A stretch of 24,650 bases of DNA, from positions 1 to 24,650 of the forward strand of contig NZ_JAJEPR010000043.1 of assembly GCF_020686945.1 (NCBI RefSeq), read 5' to 3'. Origin of the DNA: Limivivens faecihominis (GTDB lineage: Bacteria > Bacillota > Clostridia > Lachnospirales > Lachnospiraceae). The notes beneath the pieces were generated by a model, which saw only the letters and a program-made list of their open reading frames with translations, made no database searches and was not told where the DNA came from. This document shows positions 22,701 through 24,650 of the stretch, in pieces (within the stretch, counting starts at the first letter, position 1; the number at the start of each line of letters is the position of its first letter). The position numbers and the translations under genes are program-made.

Positions 22701-24650
22701 CCTTACAAAGAAAGCAGATGGAAGTTATGATTTTGATTCTGCAAAACCAGTAGTGAGTGGAGAAAATGGAGCAACTGAGATTTTCACAGATGAAAAAGGT
22801 TATGCCTGCAGTATTCCATTACCATTTGGAAGCTATATCGTGCGTGAGACAACAACACCGCACAACTACAAGCCAGTCGATGATTTTGAAGTGAATATCA
22901 CAGAGCATCATCCAAATGAGCCACAGATCTGGCGAGTGCTTTTGGATGAAGAGTTTAAGGCAAAACTGAAAATCGTGAAAAAAGACGATGAAACAAAGAA
23001 ATCCGTCCTGATTGCAGGAACAGAATTTAAAGTGTACGACCTGGACAGCAAGAAGTATGTGGAACAGGTAACAACTTACCCAGTGACAACAACCCATAAG
23101 TCCTATTTTACGGACAGTCAGGGATATCTGATTATGCCGAAGAATCTGAAGATCGGACATTACCGGATTGAGGAAGTTAATGCACCGGAAGGGTACACAA
23201 TCAATAAGAACTATGTAGAGATTGCGGTGGATGCAAACACAGCATACCAGATGGATTCTGAGAGCGGAGATGCCATTATTACGGTAGATTACGAGAACCA
23301 TCCGGTAAAAGGAAAGCTGACGATCTATAAAAAAGGTGAAATGCTGACCGGATTCAAAAAGGATTTTGTTTATGAAGAAAGATACCTGAAGGGTGCATCA
23401 TTTCATGTCTATGCAGCTGAAAATATCTATACACCGGATTATCAGAAAGATGAAAACGGAAACAGACAGCTGATCTATGCAAAAGATGCACTGGTAACAA
23501 CGGTAACGACCGGGGAAGACGGAAAAGCAGTTGCTGATAACCTGCCGCTTGGTTCTTACTATGTGGTAGAAAAGACTGCACCGGAAGGATTCGTCCTGAA
23601 CCATGACAGATCAGAAGTCGCATTTGTCTATGCCAATCAGGATACACCTGTGATTGAAGAGGAAGTGACGGTTGGCGATGATCGCCAGAAAGTTGCAATT
23701 CAGGTAGAAAAACAGGATGCAGAAAATGGTGCAACCGTAGCTGGAGCTGTCTTTGGTATCTTTAACAAAGCGGATATCAAGGCGGATGGAAAAGTAATCG
23801 TGAAAGCAGACACACTGTTGCAGGAAATGACTTCTGATAACGATGGTCTTGCAGCATGTACGCTGGATCTGCCGCTTGGACAGTATTATGTGAAGGAGTT
23901 AAAAGCACCGGCGGGATTTGTATCCTCTGATGAAGTTCTGAATCTGGATGCTTCTTACCAGGGACAGGATGTGAAGACAGTAAAACTGAAAACTGTGAAA
24001 AAGAACCAGCCGACAACAGTAGAAATCACGAAATCTGATGTAACAACAGGTGTGGAGCTGGACGGGGCAAAACTCACCGTTCTTGATAAAGAAGGAAATG
24101 TTGTGGATCAGTGGACGTCTGTAAAAGATCAGCCACATGTGATCAAACGCCTGACAGTTGGAGAGGAATACACTCTTCGTGAGGAAATGGCACCTTATGG
24201 ATATCTGAAAGCAACGGATGTGAAGTTCACGCTGGAAGATACCGCCGAGATTCAGAAAGTAGAGATGAAAGATGAAGTACCGACAGGACTTCTGATCATC
24301 AACAAAAATGGAGAGTTTCTGGATAAGGTAACACTTTTGGACAATGTAAAAGGTATTGTGGAGCATCTCTTTGAATATGTAACCGGAAGCCTTTCAGATG
24401 TGACGTTCGATGTATTTGCTGCGGAAGATATTAAAGCGGCAGATGGTGTCAGTGAAGATTATTTCAAAACCGATGAAAAAGTGGGAACCATTACCACAGA
24501 TTCCAATGGTATTGCACAGATGGGAGATCTCCCGGCTGGAAAATACTATGTGAAGGAAGTAAAAACAGCCCATGGTTATGTGCTGGACAAAGAGCCGAGA
24601 TATGTTGACCTTTCCTACCGTGATCAGGACACACCAGTCATCACTTATGA
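19738..24650 (+). CDS. Giant SpaA/Cna-B repeat surface protein, 3' partial (probable adhesin)
   Basis: The frame is open to the window end, at least 1,637 codons. ATG 19738 follows AGAGAGGA (about 19721-19728). The signal peptide runs to AYAAE (about residue 33), then an acidic Ser/Thr/Glu-rich linker (to about 235). Next is an N-terminal domain with RAVAYCVQP (C279, Q281), similar to thioester-type adhesin domains, and HMAASYANGSSDAFYGTNA. From about 505 it is a chain of roughly ten SpaA/Cna-B-like repeats (starts near 509, 602, 728, 842, 961, 1076, 1192, 1319, 1427, 1516). Each has GAxFxxY and GxYYVKExxAPxGY signatures, typical of isopeptide-stabilised surface proteins. The sorting signal is beyond the window. 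Such proteins accompany Tn1549-like modules, probably for cell contact. Confidence 0.88.
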   Translation, partial: MKKKGNFRKVVSGLLVGMTMLSTVLSPMTAYAAEIQPEEKPPLYEEVKDLLDEDEVVTAKDYEIETGSVFDVKSDYTGLEIKDDNKVKVTFEEAKNDKNEDFTTDHADTYKAVYYVEPVNQEHPKYQISRKLIVREKETEAQKEASGSEAMTESETAGSEQQTEEAEDSETDSEITDIDADEFDDLVEQAQNQDTYDEESGLELHDVLEQAGEEGVDLEAMEEGEIATFEAVSAYSARSTQQVTIEKGPLYRYADYNLGTYLTEPYYISYGSVRAVAYCVQPAKPGPGSGNYTITKIGDNQALAKVCYYGTDAAGSESFFANKHTDFSEGKRFIIIHMAASYANGSSDAFYGTNATGEALAKELYNYCVNKPEIPDVAMSFSKPSVKAYVDGNVQRTENIKFNASSQQKITMDLPKGVKLHNVSTGNVSAAGASVTIGGGTTFYLSAPLTQTKDVSATFSAKMKGSITKDYSAYKLTTNASVQDLAFVFGEGVADEKYVSLKVSWIEQATIEIVKKDDTADVNLSGAVFGIYSDEACTKLITQMPATDKNGKSSVTIIKTQDTVYLKEITAPQGYVVNATATNVKLVASKTSSVTVENKEQLAELTIYKEGQVLTRADVSENGTVFQYENRRQKNAVYNVYAGADIVTAYGTKVYSKGDLVKENLTTGENGSVTLKNLHLGTYVVKEAKAPDNFYNGSEEKPVTLTYAGQNKEVVFADVTFNNERQKADVSVVKQDKDTKKPLNGGIFALYASDDIRNADGTVVVKKGTLIEKATTGADGNAKFTADLPIGYSYFVKEDQAPEGYVRNTEDVYTFKFSYTNDKEATVSFAHIFSNDRVTAKINLFKVDKETGKAVPQGDATLKGAVYGLYAREDIVHPDGATGTIYKAGEQVASLTTDDKGQASVNGLYLGKYYIKEITPPTGYLADTEEHDLTCSYEGDMTAEVKRECTSSEQVIKQPFQIIKAANNGKTDADLLSGAGFTVYLKSSLTKKADGSYDFDSAKPVVSGENGATEIFTDEKGYACSIPLPFGSYIVRETTTPHNYKPVDDFEVNITEHHPNEPQIWRVLLDEEFKAKLKIVKKDDETKKSVLIAGTEFKVYDLDSKKYVEQVTTYPVTTTHKSYFTDSQGYLIMPKNLKIGHYRIEEVNAPEGYTINKNYVEIAVDANTAYQMDSESGDAIITVDYENHPVKGKLTIYKKGEMLTGFKKDFVYEERYLKGASFHVYAAENIYTPDYQKDENGNRQLIYAKDALVTTVTTGEDGKAVADNLPLGSYYVVEKTAPEGFVLNHDRSEVAFVYANQDTPVIEEEVTVGDDRQKVAIQVEKQDAENGATVAGAVFGIFNKADIKADGKVIVKADTLLQEMTSDNDGLAACTLDLPLGQYYVKELKAPAGFVSSDEVLNLDASYQGQDVKTVKLKTVKKNQPTTVEITKSDVTTGVELDGAKLTVLDKEGNVVDQWTSVKDQPHVIKRLTVGEEYTLREEMAPYGYLKATDVKFTLEDTAEIQKVEMKDEVPTGLLIINKNGEFLDKVTLLDNVKGIVEHLFEYVTGSLSDVTFDVFAAEDIKAADGVSEDYFKTDEKVGTITTDSNGIAQMGDLPAGKYYVKEVKTAHGYVLDKEPRYVDLSYRDQDTPVITY

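Larger units (their letters stand above)
1..24650. mobile_element. Part of a Tn1549/CTn-type integrative conjugative element
   Basis: The ordered set VirB4 ATPase, DUF3789-like mini-protein, NlpC/P60-M23 hydrolase, DUF4315, DUF4366, topoisomerase III and a SpaA-repeat surface protein is the conjugation module known from Tn1549-like elements of clostridia. No integrase, excisionase or end of this outer element lies in the window, so its borders are unknown. A second element (8490-19000) is nested inside it. The family assignment comes from recognising the proteins, not from a search. Confidence 0.8.

Noticed and set aside
1..24650. tRNA, rRNA, riboswitch or toxin-antitoxin genes
   Set aside because: I looked between the genes and saw no cloverleaf, rRNA segment, recognisable riboswitch core or paired toxin-antitoxin frames.

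Overview
The window looks like DNA from a low-to-moderate G+C gut Firmicute, most likely a Lachnospiraceae or related clostridium. It is a slice of an integrative conjugative element (ICE) of the Tn1549/CTn type that carries a second, smaller mobile element nested inside it. The taxon call rests on gene families, strong AAGGAGG ribosome sites and gene order, not on a database match. All supported genes lie on the + strand.

ICE part, left (1-8489): a VirB4-type conjugation ATPase (5' end outside the window), a 36-residue membrane protein (DUF3789-like), a bifunctional cell-wall hydrolase with 3D, M23 and NlpC/P60 domains, a DUF4315 coiled-coil protein, a DUF4366 membrane protein and the first 468 codons of topoisomerase III (topB). 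The genes are tightly packed or overlapping, as in one transfer operon.

Nested element (8490-19000, 10,511 bp): it splits topB. Removing it, with one copy of a shared CAGA kept, rejoins topB in frame as a 690-codon gene. Its genes are a large serine recombinase (TnpX/TndX type), TnpV, two small conserved genes, a MobV relaxase with a hairpin-rich candidate oriT, a CHC2 zinc-finger primase-like protein, a VirE-type helicase, a heptamer iteron cluster and TnpW near the right end. This is a Tn4451-like mobilizable element that supplies relaxase and replication functions but would borrow the ICE's mating channel. Joining its two ends builds a TTGACA-17 bp-TATTTT promoter in front of the recombinase that does not exist in the integrated form. 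In the integrated form the recombinase start overlaps the stop of the interrupted topB frame (ATGA).

Cargo cassettes: two tandem arrays of AT-rich genes for envelope proteins sit on either side of the mob gene. In each array different genes lie between copies of the same flanking sequences (A...B, A...B before mob; C-E...D, C-E...D, C after mob). Three of the four cargo genes have the same 31-bp promoter block (E), and the repeats carry terminators. The C repeats appear to derive from the 3' end of mob. This modular, swappable layout is the least familiar part of the window.

ICE part, right (19001-24650): the 3' part of topB, a terminator, and a very large secreted SpaA/Cna-B repeat surface protein that runs off the window, probably an adhesin displayed by the donor cell.
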